Shown here: positions 1 to 8,776 of the stretch, piece by piece
Layout of the letters: each line of letters opens with the position of its first letter
How positions within the stretch are numbered: the stretch's first letter is position 1
Assembly (NCBI GenBank): GCA_947184155.2
Contig: CAMXCT020000397.1
Location: 186,001-250,000 of the forward strand
DNA length: 64,000 nucleotides
Reading direction: 5' to 3'
Source of the DNA: Cladocopium goreaui
Taxonomy: Eukaryota; Sar; Dinophyceae; Suessiales; Symbiodiniaceae
The notes under the pieces: model-generated
Databases searched by the model: none
Seen by the model: only the letters and a program-made list of their open reading frames with translations
Told to the model about the DNA's origin: nothing
Translations under genes and position numbers: made by a program

Positions 1-201
1 ATTCAAGGAAAACCTACCAAAACATAGTGGTTTATATATAAATATGTATATAGTTCCCTTCATGTAGTAAAATAAACGACTATTTCAATACATAGCTGTA
101 TAAATATATACAAACATGATTTTCTTTTGAATGTACAGCTTTGTTGTATAACTTTATGTTTTCCACATGTTGCTATTTGAGATCCATATTCAAATCTCCA
201 G
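1..201 (+). other. 3' part of an intron of the methyltransferase-transposase gene
   Basis: AT-rich, no open frame that continues the methyltransferase. It ends in CTCCAG at 196-201, immediately before the first in-frame methyltransferase codons, so it is read as intron. The gene continues to the left of the window. Confidence 0.55.
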
Positions 202-663
202 GTAAATATTCAACTGCGTCATGAGTTTAGCGTTGAGATTGAACCTTACAAGAGGAAGTTCATTGCTGATGCTCACACTGCCAAGGGTGAAAAACCAACA
301 TTTCATCTTTTCAGCGATGTTCGTATTTTTGCAGATGGCAAAGGGTATTGCGATACCTGTGGTTGTGTCCACAATGCGCCAGCTGAAGTTGATATCCTAT
401 TTGTTGGTCCATCATGCAAAAGCATCAGTTTGGAGAATGCCGACCGGTCTTCCTACAAGCACTGCTACAGTACGGGTGAAGGAAGTAGTGGCTACACATA
501 CCAACATGGAGTAAAAGGTGCTGTTTCTTCTACAAATCCTGCACTTTTGTTCTTCGAGAACGTATTGGGAGTGATGTTTGCAGTGAACAAGAAACCATCC
601 CCCATGGAGGCCACGGGATTCAGATTCATATCAAATTCAGGCTTCAGATGTTGTATTACAGTG
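202..663 (+). CDS. C5-cytosine DNA methyltransferase, exon with motifs IV and VI
   Basis: Frame +1 is open for 154 codons. It contains HEFSVEIEPYKRKFI, a cysteine-bearing stretch (GYCDTCGCVHN) and VDILFVGPSCKSIS. The last is the motif IV loop with the presumed nucleophile Cys at codon 415-417; PSCK replaces the common PCQ. FFENVLGV follows at about 550-570 and is motif VI (ENV, Glu that protonates the cytosine). S-adenosylmethionine-dependent transfer to cytosine C5 in the nucleus is the family role. Motif I (FxGxG) must lie in upstream exons. The exon ends at GTG 661-663 before a GT donor (GTATAT). The 294-bp intron 664-957 ends in CTGCAG. The FSVE..P.KR.F and GPSCKS signatures resemble protist and bacterial-type methyltransferases rather than maintenance DNMT1, by eye. 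Confidence 0.85.
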
Positions 664-957
664 GTATATATATATAGTATTTATCTATATGCTTATAAAT
701 ACAAAAGGGAATGTTCTTAATGCACATAGAATATGTGAATGGATATTGGGGAATAATCAAGATATGAAAATGGTGCTATGATTTCTTCGGTCTTATGTGT
801 GTAGCTAAAGTAGGAAGGTATTGTATTTTTTGTCTGTATTCTGTATCTCTTTATCTCTCTATCATTCGATATCTGTTATTTTGTAGATATTTATGTATAA
901 AAGGGATTGTTTTTAATGCACATAGAATATGGTCATATTCCCTTCCTCTCCCTGCAG

Positions 958-2172
958 GTCATGACCAAAGACCTGGGAGAACTTGGCTATGTTGTTGAAC
1001 ATTCCAAAATTGATGCACAAGACTACCTCTTACCTCAAAGACGGAATCGGGTGTATGCATTAGCGGACATCAATGCTGGTCAATGTTCCCAATCCTTTGC
1101 GCAAAAAATGAAAGCAACCATGGAGTCTATGGCTTCTGATGTGTTGTTACCGTTTGATTCTGTGTTTGACACTACTTTGCCACATCAGCAGCTGGAGGGG
1201 CGACAATATGACAAACTGCAGGAAGCTTTGGAAAAAGCATGTTTACAAGCAAACTGCCAAAATGTGTTCCTAGACACGTCAACTTCGTCAACAAGAGAGT
1301 GTGAAAGTGCAACCAATGTCCTTACATGTGTGCGACCTACGCACAAAATTTACAGCAATCAGCTTCAACGTTTTGTGACCATACAAGAGATGTGGGCAGC
1401 ACAAGGACTGTTCAAATGCAACTTTGAGAACCAAGAGGCAGTTCAAAGCATGTGGGAACAAGCTTCAAAAGCACAAGACCTTGCTGGTAACGCTTTCGCT
1501 TCTACATGTATGCAGGCCAAAATCATCGCGTCTCTGGTACATGGTCAGGGATGGATCAATCTCGCAGGATCACATGGAAACGCTACAAACGCTCTGCAAA
1601 CTGGTTTCGAAAGTGGTACTACTCCAAATGACTCAAGCTCTCAACCTGATTTCTTCGAAACACCAGATGCTAAAGGGACTTTGTCTACAGCATCATCGAG
1701 TGAACGGGGTATCAAGCGTAAGAGTAGCTCTGATGATGATGATGTACGAGATGAAAGTGTTTACAGCAGTCCACCAGCAGAAGCATCAGCATCATCCCGA
1801 CCACAGAAACGCATCAGTCTATCAAGTGAATCGATAGTAGCCTCATCACAACTGTCAAAACGCATCAGTTCATCAGAGGAAGCCTTGGTGCCATTGCCAC
1901 CTCCCAAACGCAGATGTGTAGGGAAAACAAAGCAGTCAGATGCGATGATAGTACCTCAACATATCAAAGATTTGATGTCATTACGAGAATCCAATAGAAA
2001 GAAAGGACCAGGACGTCCAAAAAAACAAGCACCTCAAGATTGTGAGGCTATTGTCACTGCTTCCAACCAAGATCCACCAGGAAAAAAAGGAAATGATTCT
2101 GAGAAGGCGAAGACTGCACGAGATGGGAAACAATCTGTGATCAGCATTTGGGACAAGATGAAGTTGTTTGAA
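958..2172 (+). CDS. C5-cytosine DNA methyltransferase, C-terminal motifs VIII-X plus AT-hook linker
   Basis: The exon opens with VMTKDLGELGYVVEHSK, then QDYLLPQRRNRVY (motif VIII, QRR at 1036-1044), LQRFVTIQEMWAAQG (motif IX) and LAGNAFASTCMQAKIIASL (motif X, GN at 1486-1491). Together with the preceding exon this covers motifs IV-X, a full catalytic C-terminus. After about 1560 the sequence becomes Ser-rich and basic, with PPKRR and KRISLSSES runs (possible nuclear localisation signals), and then GPGRPKK at 2005-2025, a textbook AT-hook that binds the minor groove of AT-rich DNA. The frame stays open into the next intron up to 2244. The chosen end (GAA|GAAACT, GA donor) is the phase-0 site that joins to exon 3; a different donor a few codons later is possible. 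Confidence 0.8.
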
Positions 2173-2189
2173 GAAACTCGACTGCCAAT

Positions 2190-2222
<33 letters not shown>

Positions 2223-2354
2223 GTATATATATATATATATATAACATATGTCACCCTTATGATGTAGATATAGCTTTCCAACCTATTTTCCATGCTGTGT
2301 TAATGTGTATGAGCCAACAATAGTATTGAACCCATCACCTTTGTGATGGGATGG

Positions 2355-2854
2355 GGTGGTTGGGTGGGAAGGGTGGGGTGGAAGGTGGAAGATGGAAGGT
2401 CGAAGATGGACCTCAGAAATGTTGCAAATAGCTTGCTAAACAGAATGGCATCGGGTGCTACATGGCAATTTATACCATATGGTGGGGTAGGAATACGGAG
2501 CATGGAACCATATATATATATATTTATGATTTCTCTTTTTGTAGAGGTGATTTAGGATGCACTTAGAATATGGAATGGCATAGTGAGTGGTTGGGTGGGA
2601 AGGGTCGGGTGGAAGGTGGAAGATGGAAGGTCGAAGATGAACATCAGAAATGTTGCAAATAGCTTGCATATACGATGCTGAACATTGGAAATGCTGCAAA
2701 TAGCTTGCAACACATAATGGTACCGGGTGCTACATGGTAATCTATACCATTTGGTGGGGCAGGAATACGGAACATGGAACCATGTATATATATATATGAT
2801 TTTTCTTTCTGTAGAGGTGATTTGAGATGCACTTAGAATATGGAATGGCATAGA
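2355..2854. repeat. Tandem duplication inside the methyltransferase/transposase intron
   Basis: Two diverged copies, about 2355-2585 and 2589-2854. Each runs from GGTTGGGTGGGAAGGGT through GAAATGTTGCAAATAGCTTG and GGAACCAT(AT)n to ATGCACTTAGAATATGG-AATGGCATAG. Copy 2 carries an extra internal duplication of the TTGCAAATAGCTTGC piece. The unit lies wholly in the intron that separates the methyltransferase from the transposase exons. Confidence 0.85.
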
Positions 2855-2878
2855 GACATATTTGCCATCCCATCTCAG

Positions 2879-3471
2879 GAGTATGAGAGTGTTTGCGCAG
2901 ATCCATCGGTGAAGTACAAAGAGAAGCATTTCCTCTCTACTGCCAGAAGGAAAGGTGCATATCAGGGGTGTTTCACGGACAGTCATTGGGGAGGACATCG
3001 AAAAAAACAAAACTGGGATTTGTTGGTCAAATACGCTCCAAAGATTGCAAAAAAGCATTCTGAAGTTCCTAACTCACTGCGTGATGTTCTGAACATTACC
3101 ACAAAGAAGTGGAATGGAGGGAAATTCAGCAAAAGTGATGGGCTGCACGTGATACCACCAAGCCTAGCCCTAGCACTGGATACGATCATCATGGACAGAT
3201 TAGCGGCTGGCGAAGAAGTTTCTTACGATTTCGTTGAATCAACGTTGAAACTTTTGGTGAAACTTTGGAATGAAAAGATTGAAGAGTTGCAGGCCGATGT
3301 TCAGGAAACAGTACAAAAGAAAATCTTGCAAGCACAAAACGCAATCGCTGAGTCTGAAGATGTTGGAGATGATGTTGCGCGAATGGCAAAGGATGATGAA
3401 ATGACAGCATTGAGCAAGTTGTTAGAGACACTCCAGCCCTGCAACATCAGCACCCAACCTACTGCACTGGG
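2879..3471 (+). CDS. Transposase N-terminal region of the fusion (helical, basic)
   Basis: Open frame (first possible Met at 2840; the exon itself is taken from GAG at 2879 after CATCTCAG). It encodes EYESVCADPSVKYKEKHFL, then a basic region (ARRKGAYQGCF, WGGHRKKQNWDLLVKYA) and a helical segment with IPPSLALALDTIIMDRLAAG and ESTLKLLVKLWNEKIEEL. The later part resembles the helix-turn-helix lead-in of pogo/Tc1-like transposases (regular L/I spacing followed by the R.LGI.TSSVTKQS segment in the next exon). It ends in an acidic, Ala-rich stretch before a GA donor (GG|GAACCT at 3472). Reading through instead gives a stop at 3482-3484. The role in DNA binding is inference. Confidence 0.6.
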
Positions 3472-3647
3472 GAACCTTGCCTGATGATTTGCAACTATGT
3501 TTTTTTGGAAAAAAAGAAACAATGGATGAATGAATATATATGTATATTTAATTATATATATGGGCTTACATACACACACATATATATATATTGTCGAGAA
3601 CAATATTCTAAGTGCATCGTTTTGTGTGCACACTCACATGGTTTACA

Positions 3648-3715
3648 CCATCACGACAATGATCATCTCGACTGCCCAGGTCCATCACGACAATGATCAT
3701 CTCGACTGCCCAGGT
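3648..3715 (+). repeat. 34-bp direct duplication carrying a 3' splice site
   Basis: CCATCACGACAATGATCATC... repeats exactly at 3648 and 3682 and each copy ends in CTGCCCAGGT, so the acceptor CCCAG|G exists twice, 34 bp apart. The downstream copy gives the phase that joins exon 3 to the transposase frame. Confidence 0.85.
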
Positions 3716-4189
3716 CTTGTGCATCTCGAGTTTGCAACCGATTGGGGATCCGAACAAGTTCGGTGACCAAACAATCAAAACACTTGGACTACGATCATCC
3801 CATGGTTGCCAATGTGAGGGCCTTTGTAACCTTGTGTGTGGAGCAACATCGGATAGATGGTAGACTGGTTGCAAACTTTGACCAGGTGTGGACAATGCAG
3901 TATGAAGGAGCTCGTCGTGTCCTGTACAAACATGAAAGTAAACGTGGTTCATTCTTTGAAAAGAACAATACACCTTCAGTCACCAAAGCATTGAACAGTA
4001 TCAGGAAAGCACTTTCTCTTGAATGTGATACTGGTTCAACAAAAAAGATGTTTGCCAACCAGTCAGACTCAACGCCGCTGGAAATTTGAACCCGGTGGAC
4101 TACGCTCGCGTACCAAGAACTACGACGACGTTAAGTTGGGCCGATGGTGATTTGGGTAGAGCTTTTGTTACTATGGCACCCGGAACAGC
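3714..4189 (+). pseudogene. DDE transposase core, first catalytic Asp; one frameshift
   Basis: It starts after CCCAG at 3713 with SCASRVCNRLGIRTSSVTKQS, a helix-turn-helix-like lead. LVANFDQVWTMQYEGARRVL follows, the first DDE-motif strand with Asp at 3880-3882. Frame +1 runs to a TGA at 4087-4089. The expected continuation (VDYARVPRTTTTLSWADGDLG, FVTMAPGT) is in the frame one base earlier (codons start at 4086). So one base is missing, or two are extra, between about 4035 and 4085; the six-A run at 4039-4044 is the likeliest place. This is either a real inactivating mutation or a sequencing/assembly homopolymer error. The exon end GC|GTACAA (GT donor at 4190) restores phase with the next exon. 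Confidence 0.75.
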
Positions 4190-4445
4190 GTACAAAACTC
4201 AGTTGTTTCTTATTGTTTTTCGTTCCTATTACTAATATATAATACATATGGTACATACAAAACTTATCAAAAGAATATACATATATACATAAATCAGCTT
4301 GAAAGGAATATACATATGTATGGTTACTTATATATATATATATTGTTTCTGGTTGCCAGATCATATAGACCAAAATATTCTATGTGCATTGTTTTTGCAT
4401 ATATTTGAACTTTATTCACCATGGAAACCAAAGTCGCTTTGCAAG

Positions 4446-4753
4446 GTCAGAAAAGACGATAGACGCAATGAATCGAGAATTGGGCCATGTGTTACACATC
4501 TCAACTCGTCACTCAGGGTCCACTCACTACTGGAATGCTGCAACTTTGGGTGAATACCTTGAATTTTTGGGGAGCGAACTACGTGCAAAAAGGATGAAAC
4601 ACGGACTCGATGCATCTTCAAAAGCGTTGATACTCATGGACAAAGCAACGGTTCATCAAAGCAGCACTTTCGAAAAGCTTAGAGATCGGTTTCAACGTGC
4701 TCACAACTGCATTCTGCTTCACGGTGCTTCCTACCAATATGTTGCAATCCCAG
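4446..4753 (+). CDS. DDE transposase core, second catalytic Asp
   Basis: Encodes SEKTIDAMNRELGHVLHIS, HYWNAATLGEYLEFLGSEL and KALILMDKATVHQS. The last is the second DDE strand (family form: hydrophobics-D-N/K-x-x-x-H), Asp at 4639-4641. It then reaches a strand ending YQYVAIPG. The exon ends at 4753 before GAGGCA (GA donor) and joins, one base plus two, to the third catalytic segment. The preceding intron 4190-4445 is 256 bp and carries one inverted ATGCACWTAGAATATG motif near its 3' end (4374-4389). Confidence 0.75.
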
Positions 4754-4926
4754 GAGGCAAATACAAGTTTGAAAGCTATTTTTGTTTGTTGTAGAAGTTT
4801 GTGTATACAGACACATATACATATATCAAAAGATTCAGGTGTGTACTATTGATATATTGGTTCCATATATATATATAGTGAAAAAGAAAATGTTCAGAAA
4901 TTCAACATATATAACATGTTCATCAG

Positions 4927-5092
4927 GCTGGGGAGCTTGTGGTGGACCTTGTGATGGTTTCCATCAGTGGTATCATGGATTGAGACGCGCGGCGCAACGG
5001 ATCACGGTGGGCATGGGGAAAACTCTACGATCAACTTTGGCTGAGATGTCGATCAGTGTGGATGGCAATCCGCGGTTTGAGTTGCATGTGCA
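4927..5092 (+). CDS. DDE transposase core, third acidic residue
   Basis: Begins after ATCAG at 4926 and continues IPG into WGACGGPCDGFHQWYHGLRR; the Asp at 4953-4955 is the expected third acidic residue. Spacing from the second Asp, counted across the intron, is 46 residues, so the catalytic triad reads DD46D. Pogo/Tigger-type enzymes also end in D but with shorter spacing, so exact family placement is open. Alpha-helical LRRAAQRITVGMGKTLRST follows. The end is at 5092 with a GA donor (CA|GATTTT), which joins in phase to exon 7. Confidence 0.7.
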
Positions 5093-5108
5093 GATTTTTT
5101 GGTTTACC

Positions 5109-5416
5109 TAATTTTCATTAGTTTCTGTTTGTAAAATATTATTTTGGGATGCACATAGAATATGAAAGAAAAGACATACCCACGGTATCAAATAAGCAGT
5201 GACTGTCCGAACATTTTGCACTACATCCAGGTTGACCACCGGGGGGAATTTGAGAGCCGAGCTAATTTTCATTAGTTTATGATTGTAAAAGATGATTTTG
5301 AGATGCACTTAGAATATGAAAGAGAAAATCTATTCACAATATCAAATAAGCAGTGACTGTCCAAGCATTTCGCACTACACCCAGGTTGACTACCGAAGGG
5401 AGTTTGAGAGCCGATG
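5109..5416 (+). repeat. 154-bp tandem duplication covering intron end plus exon start
   Basis: TAATTTTCATTAGTTT... at 5109 recurs at 5263 (period 154). Both copies contain the ATGCACWTAGAATATG motif (5149, 5303), the tract ending CACTACAYCCAG|GTTGACYACCG and the first about 30 bases of the following exon (ending GAGAGCCGA). Only the second copy continues as coding sequence. Confidence 0.85.
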
Positions 5417-6118
5417 CATTCGCTCTTCAATCCCTCAAAAACTATCAAGGTGGGAAGCTGATTCAATGGGCATGGGTCAGCCGCGGTTTGACCAGCATGG
5501 AGCAAATAGCTGAATGGCATCATGATGGCAACATGGAAGCAGCAAAGGCATCTTTTGAACAAACAAGGGGTGCAATGGCAACTTTGTATAGTTTGGATGA
5601 AATTCCTTCTGTTGAACCTACTGGTGAAGAAGATATCGTTGCTGCAGCTGAAACCACAACTTTGAAGGGGGAGTTGCATCAGTTCTGGGCAATCAACGAT
5701 TACGAAAACCCAACAGCTGAGCCAATTGCACTACCATCGTGGTTTCAGCTTCCAATTGACAATGTTCTGTTGACGTGGAAACGAGAACTTTCTGTTTGGG
5801 AGGAACGTATAGCCAAACGTAAAGCAAATGGTTTTGGTTCGTTGGCTCCCAAAATGAACGAAGCATATCAGCAATGGGTGTCCAATCCAACAAGGGTACT
5901 TGTCCTAGACAAAGCAAGGAAGGCACAGGTGATGCAACCAGGAAAAAAGTCTCAAGCACAGTTGAAAAAAACATGCCTGATGCTGGTGATTCATCCTTCG
6001 TTGGATCCAGCTGACCTTTGGGTTAAGTCGGGCAACGGAAAACAGTGGTCTCTTCATCTCTTGGAGGGTGAAGCTATTCCTCAAGTTGAAGTACCAGATG
6101 ATGTGGATCACTTTTCAG
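5385..6118 (+). CDS. C-terminal region of the transposase fusion, long exon
   Basis: About 245 codons open in frame +1 (LTTEGSLRADAFALQSLKNY ... GEAIPQVEVPDDVDHFSG). Trp-rich helices (KLIQWAWVSRGLTSMEQIAE, FWAINDY, LTWKRELSVWEERIAKRK, YQQWVS) suggest a folded domain outside the DDE core. No known domain was recognised. The start G at 5385 completes the CAG codon begun in exon 6. The end at 6118 precedes GATCTG (GA donor) and joins to exon 8 as TTT TCA G+GA CTT. The reading frame continues past the donor to 6276, but that extension (Cys/His-rich, TA-rich DNA) looks like intron. Confidence 0.6.
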
Positions 6119-6180
6119 GATCTGTGTTGTTGGTTTGTGTCGGGAGTTGTTTTTTTCCAACACATACACCACATCAACAG

Positions 6181-6420
6181 TGTGTATTGAACTATATTCT
6201 ATGTGCATCAAGCTGGTGCACACAGGACTTGACATGGAACATAATGCGGTGCATACACAAACAAATACTGTGGTAGGATTTGTTTGGTTTGAATATGTAT
6301 TAACGTATATGTATATTATATATATATATACACGTGTGTGTGTGTGTGTATTGAATTATATTCTATGTGCATCAAAATTGTGTACGCAGGACTTGGTGTG
6401 GAGCATGATGCGGTGCATAC
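6181..6420 (+). repeat. 164-bp-period duplication covering intron end plus exon start
   Basis: TGTGTATTGAAYTATATTCT.. at 6181 recurs at 6345. Each copy has the inverted ATGCACATAGAATATA motif, an acceptor (CACAG|GACTTG and CGCAG|GACTTG) and the first about 30 exon bases (GACTTGRYRTGGARCATRAT). The TA/TG-rich segment between the two lies in the same intron. Confidence 0.85.
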
Positions 6421-6928
6421 TCTCGACTTGGAAGAGGACAAGCAGATCGAAATGGAGCATGGTGAACCAATTGAGTACGGCGACTTTTCCGGTGATGAAC
6501 TGGATTCAGAGCTACACAGTGGGTTTCTCTTTGTCAAAGACTCAGACTCAGAGCAAGAGGACGAGCATGATGACAAGACAGCAGAACCCAAAGAGGACGA
6601 GAATGGCAAGAAATCACGCAATGCAGCACTTGAGCACCGACCAGAATATCAGGAACTCAAAGCGGCGGGGGTGACTGTCAGGCCTGAAGGATGTAGTTTA
6701 GGTATTCATCCAGGAAACATGGTGTGGCGATCTTACGGTGGAGGGTCTTCCCATCATGGTAGATCTTTTGGACCATCAAGTGGTCGCACTGCAAAGCAGG
6801 CATTACTCAGGGTGATTGAGCTCATGTTGCAGGGTCACTTGGAGCTTCACCCCAAGGATAGATTGGCAAAACTTCAGCTTCAAAAGGTTCAAACTGCACG
6901 AGCAGCAGAGCCGGAGCACAAAGACTAA
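6390..6928 (+). CDS. Acidic C-terminal exon of the methyltransferase-transposase fusion
   Basis: Starts after ACGCAG at 6389 and ends at TAA 6926-6928, about 179 codons. The first half is strongly acidic (LDLEEDKQIEMEHGEP, KDSDSEQEDEHDDK). It continues with EHRPEYQELKAAGVTVRPEG, a Gly/Ser-rich WRSYGGGSSHHGRSFGPSSG and a helical RTAKQALLRVIELMLQGHL tail. The mix of WRS and a helix near the end resembles a small DNA- or chromatin-binding tail, but no family is recognised. Whether 6928 is the true gene end is supported only by the lack of a good downstream continuation. Confidence 0.6.
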
Positions 6929-7276
6929 TCCCGAGCGTGCATGAAAGGGGAAAAAGAGCACTGATCAACGATTTGCTTGGAGAGTCTTGAGATTTGGATA
7001 ATATATATATATTATATATATATACCTCTATATTATATTTATACGCCCATATTCTATGTGGATAAATATTCTATGTGGATGACATTCCAAATTATGGTTT
7101 TGCTATGTAATTTCCATATTCTTAGTGGTACGTTAAAATTTTTAATATTCTATGTGCTAGCCGGTTACTATATATAGCTTAGAATTTATCTTAGTTTTAC
7201 TATATGTGTATATCTTTCACGCAGGAACTACGTGTGTCCAGTTGCGATGTGGGACACTTTCCCACCGAAAGCTGAG
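6929..7276. other. AT-rich spacer after the fusion gene
   Basis: Holds TATATA runs and three partial copies of the ATATTCTATGTG motif, and ends at the acceptor-like GCTGAG before the first exon of the paralogous block. The right end of the mobile element is probably here, but no inverted terminal repeat partner is visible because the left end is outside the window. Confidence 0.4.
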
Positions 7277-7341
7277 GATCGGATGCCAAGTCCAAAGCAG
7301 AGACAGTCCGAGTGAAGATGAACAGTGTACCCCTGTGGCAG
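7277..7341 (+). CDS. Paralogous block 1, exon 'GSDAK-ETVRVK'
   Basis: GATCGGATGCCAAG.. encodes GSDAKSKAETVRVKMNSVPL. It aligns without gaps to the exon at 47605 (GSDAKKNVETVRVKITSVPC), 11 of the 15 residues GSDAK..ETVRVK.. being identical by eye. The acceptor is GCTGAG|G and the end CTGTGGCAG is approximate. Function unknown. The exon forms the first member of a collinear set shared with 47.6-50.8 kb. Confidence 0.6.
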
Positions 7342-7344
7342 TGA

Positions 7345-8210
7345 TGGGCCAGGGACTCTGTAAAGCTTGGAGGTTTCTTTTTTTTGGTATCCACTTGGAT
7401 CGCCTTGCTGTGAGGTGTTAATGGGTACTAAGGGCTTACACCGTAGCAAGAGATTTTGCTTTGTGGTATAGTGGGGTGTAACCCCTCTGGCCCAGCAAAG
7501 CTGGCATACACCACCCGGTCATGATGGACATAATTGACATCATCAATACACTGACTGCAAATTCTGGATTTTGACATGTGACCGTGGTTGAAGATGGTTG
7601 AAGGATTTGGCGAAACTGCCTTTGATGGAAGTGTGAGAGGTACTGCAAGTCCCAAGTACTTTGAAGACTTCTCTTGCCATCAAGACTGCCACGACGCAGC
7701 GCCTCTTGACGCGAATTTCAGAGTCTGACTATACTTTGTCATGAGTCAAAACCCTAAAGTAAATGGTTTATGGATGTTTATTCCCCTTAAAATATGGCAA
7801 GAATAGGTTTTGAACAAAATAGCAATATTGGTAGCGATCGTTGTATGGTCTTTGCAAAGAGCCTGGTGCGCTCAAAGCAATTAGATTGTGGGCCAAAGTG
7901 TGCAAAGAATGTTTCAACTCAAATGATCTCCAATGTCTGAAGAGCAGCGAAAAATGACTCACTTCAGCCTGAGTGGGATACAGCTTGGTACTAAGGTAAC
8001 ATACACATACCACCAGGCCCATGGTTTGCTATACTTAAAATCATCTTAAATCATCCCTATTTGTCGTTGTGGGGATTCCAATATTTCTTGGTTGGCTGTC
8101 ATACATAAGTCCCAGATGGTCCTAGGGTTTTACCGGTGTTTGTGGGTTAGATGGTCTCGTTGCAGTTGTGAATTCAGCATGGCTGAGGCCGACTCAATGT
8201 TCGACAACTG
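7345..8210. other. Intron/intergenic, no supported feature
   Basis: No reading frame with coding character and no repeat beyond short T-runs was seen. Confidence 0.4.
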
Positions 8211-8212
8211 AG

Positions 8213-8263
8213 TGGAACGACATCCACCATGATCTTTCACATCGACAATCAAGGCGTGGCTCA
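8213..8263 (+). CDS. Paralogous block 1, exon 'STMIF-IDNQG'
   Basis: Encodes GTTSTMIFHIDNQG. It matches GTSTSTMIFGIDNQG at 48908. The ACTGAG acceptor and AATCAAG|GC end are guesses. A tiny exon, supported chiefly by its partner and collinear position. Confidence 0.5.
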
Positions 8264-8776
8264 TGGGCCATTGGTTCATTGATGTTATTTGATGCTAATA
8301 ATCAGAGGGGATCAAGGGTGGTCAAGGCGGAAGTCTCAGAGAGATTCGAAGAGTCGTCCGACACAACTTGTGATTGCAATTTTGCTTGGAGTGCAGATGT
8401 GACGTTGTGTTCATCTTGGACTGTCTTGGAACCATGTCCACAACGACTTGCATACTTCTAGAATTACAAGACACTTGCATGTTCAGCGAACCACAAGTTG
8501 CAGTTCTCGTGCTCGTACTGTTTCACCCGTCATGAACAACCCATTGGTTTGTTTTACATCAGGGGGTTCCAATTCGAAGGCAACTTGCGACTTTCGGATG
8601 GACAAAGCGAAACATGTTCAATCTCCATCTCTGTTTCAAAGAAAAGAAATAATCTAGCGGATACACAAGGGTTACATCACAACCTCTGGAGATTATCACT
8701 TATCACCATGGTCAAGCCATATTTTCCATGTGGAGTGTCACCATCCCAACCACACGAAACCGCGCCGCTTCCTTAG

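Larger units (their letters stand above)
202..6928 (+). mobile_element. DNA methyltransferase-DDE transposase fusion element, 5'-truncated by window edge
   Basis: Eight exons (202-663, 958-2172, 2879-3471, 3714-4189, 4446-4753, 4927-5092, 5385-6118, 6390-6928) join in phase, apart from one frameshift, into about 1,500 codons. Order of parts: C5-cytosine methyltransferase (visible residues about 1-340), Ser/Lys-rich linker with an AT-hook (about 504-510), a basic alpha-helical region, a DDE/D transposase core, then a charged tail. The exon 2/3 join is phase 0 (GA donor at 2173, acceptor CAG at 2876-2878). There is no in-frame stop in exon 2 before the intron, which supports one polypeptide. 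Motif I of the methyltransferase and the left element end lie upstream of the window. No terminal inverted repeat or target-site duplication was identified. Known comparison: methyltransferases captured by retrotransposons have been reported in Symbiodinium; here the partner is a cut-and-paste type transposase. Single-gene structure is inference; the two domain calls are strong. Confidence 0.75.
720..7157. repeat. Recurrent 16-mer ATGCACWTAGAATATG in the element's introns
   Basis: Direct orientation at 720, 916, 2557, 2827, 5149 and 5303. Inverted (near-exact) at 3602, 4374, 6193 and 6357. Partial inverted copies at 7048, 7065 and 7143, after the last exon. Six of the seven complete introns hold at least one; none lies in an exon. 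The 173-bp intron 4754-4926 has none. I did not notice it elsewhere in the window. Confidence 0.8.

Noticed and set aside
7225-7275. GTTC segment as a counterpart of GTTCIDLP at 47.12 kb
   Set aside because: Only four residues agree and the frame differs from the adjoining GSDAK exon, so I did not count it as a sixth paralogous pair.
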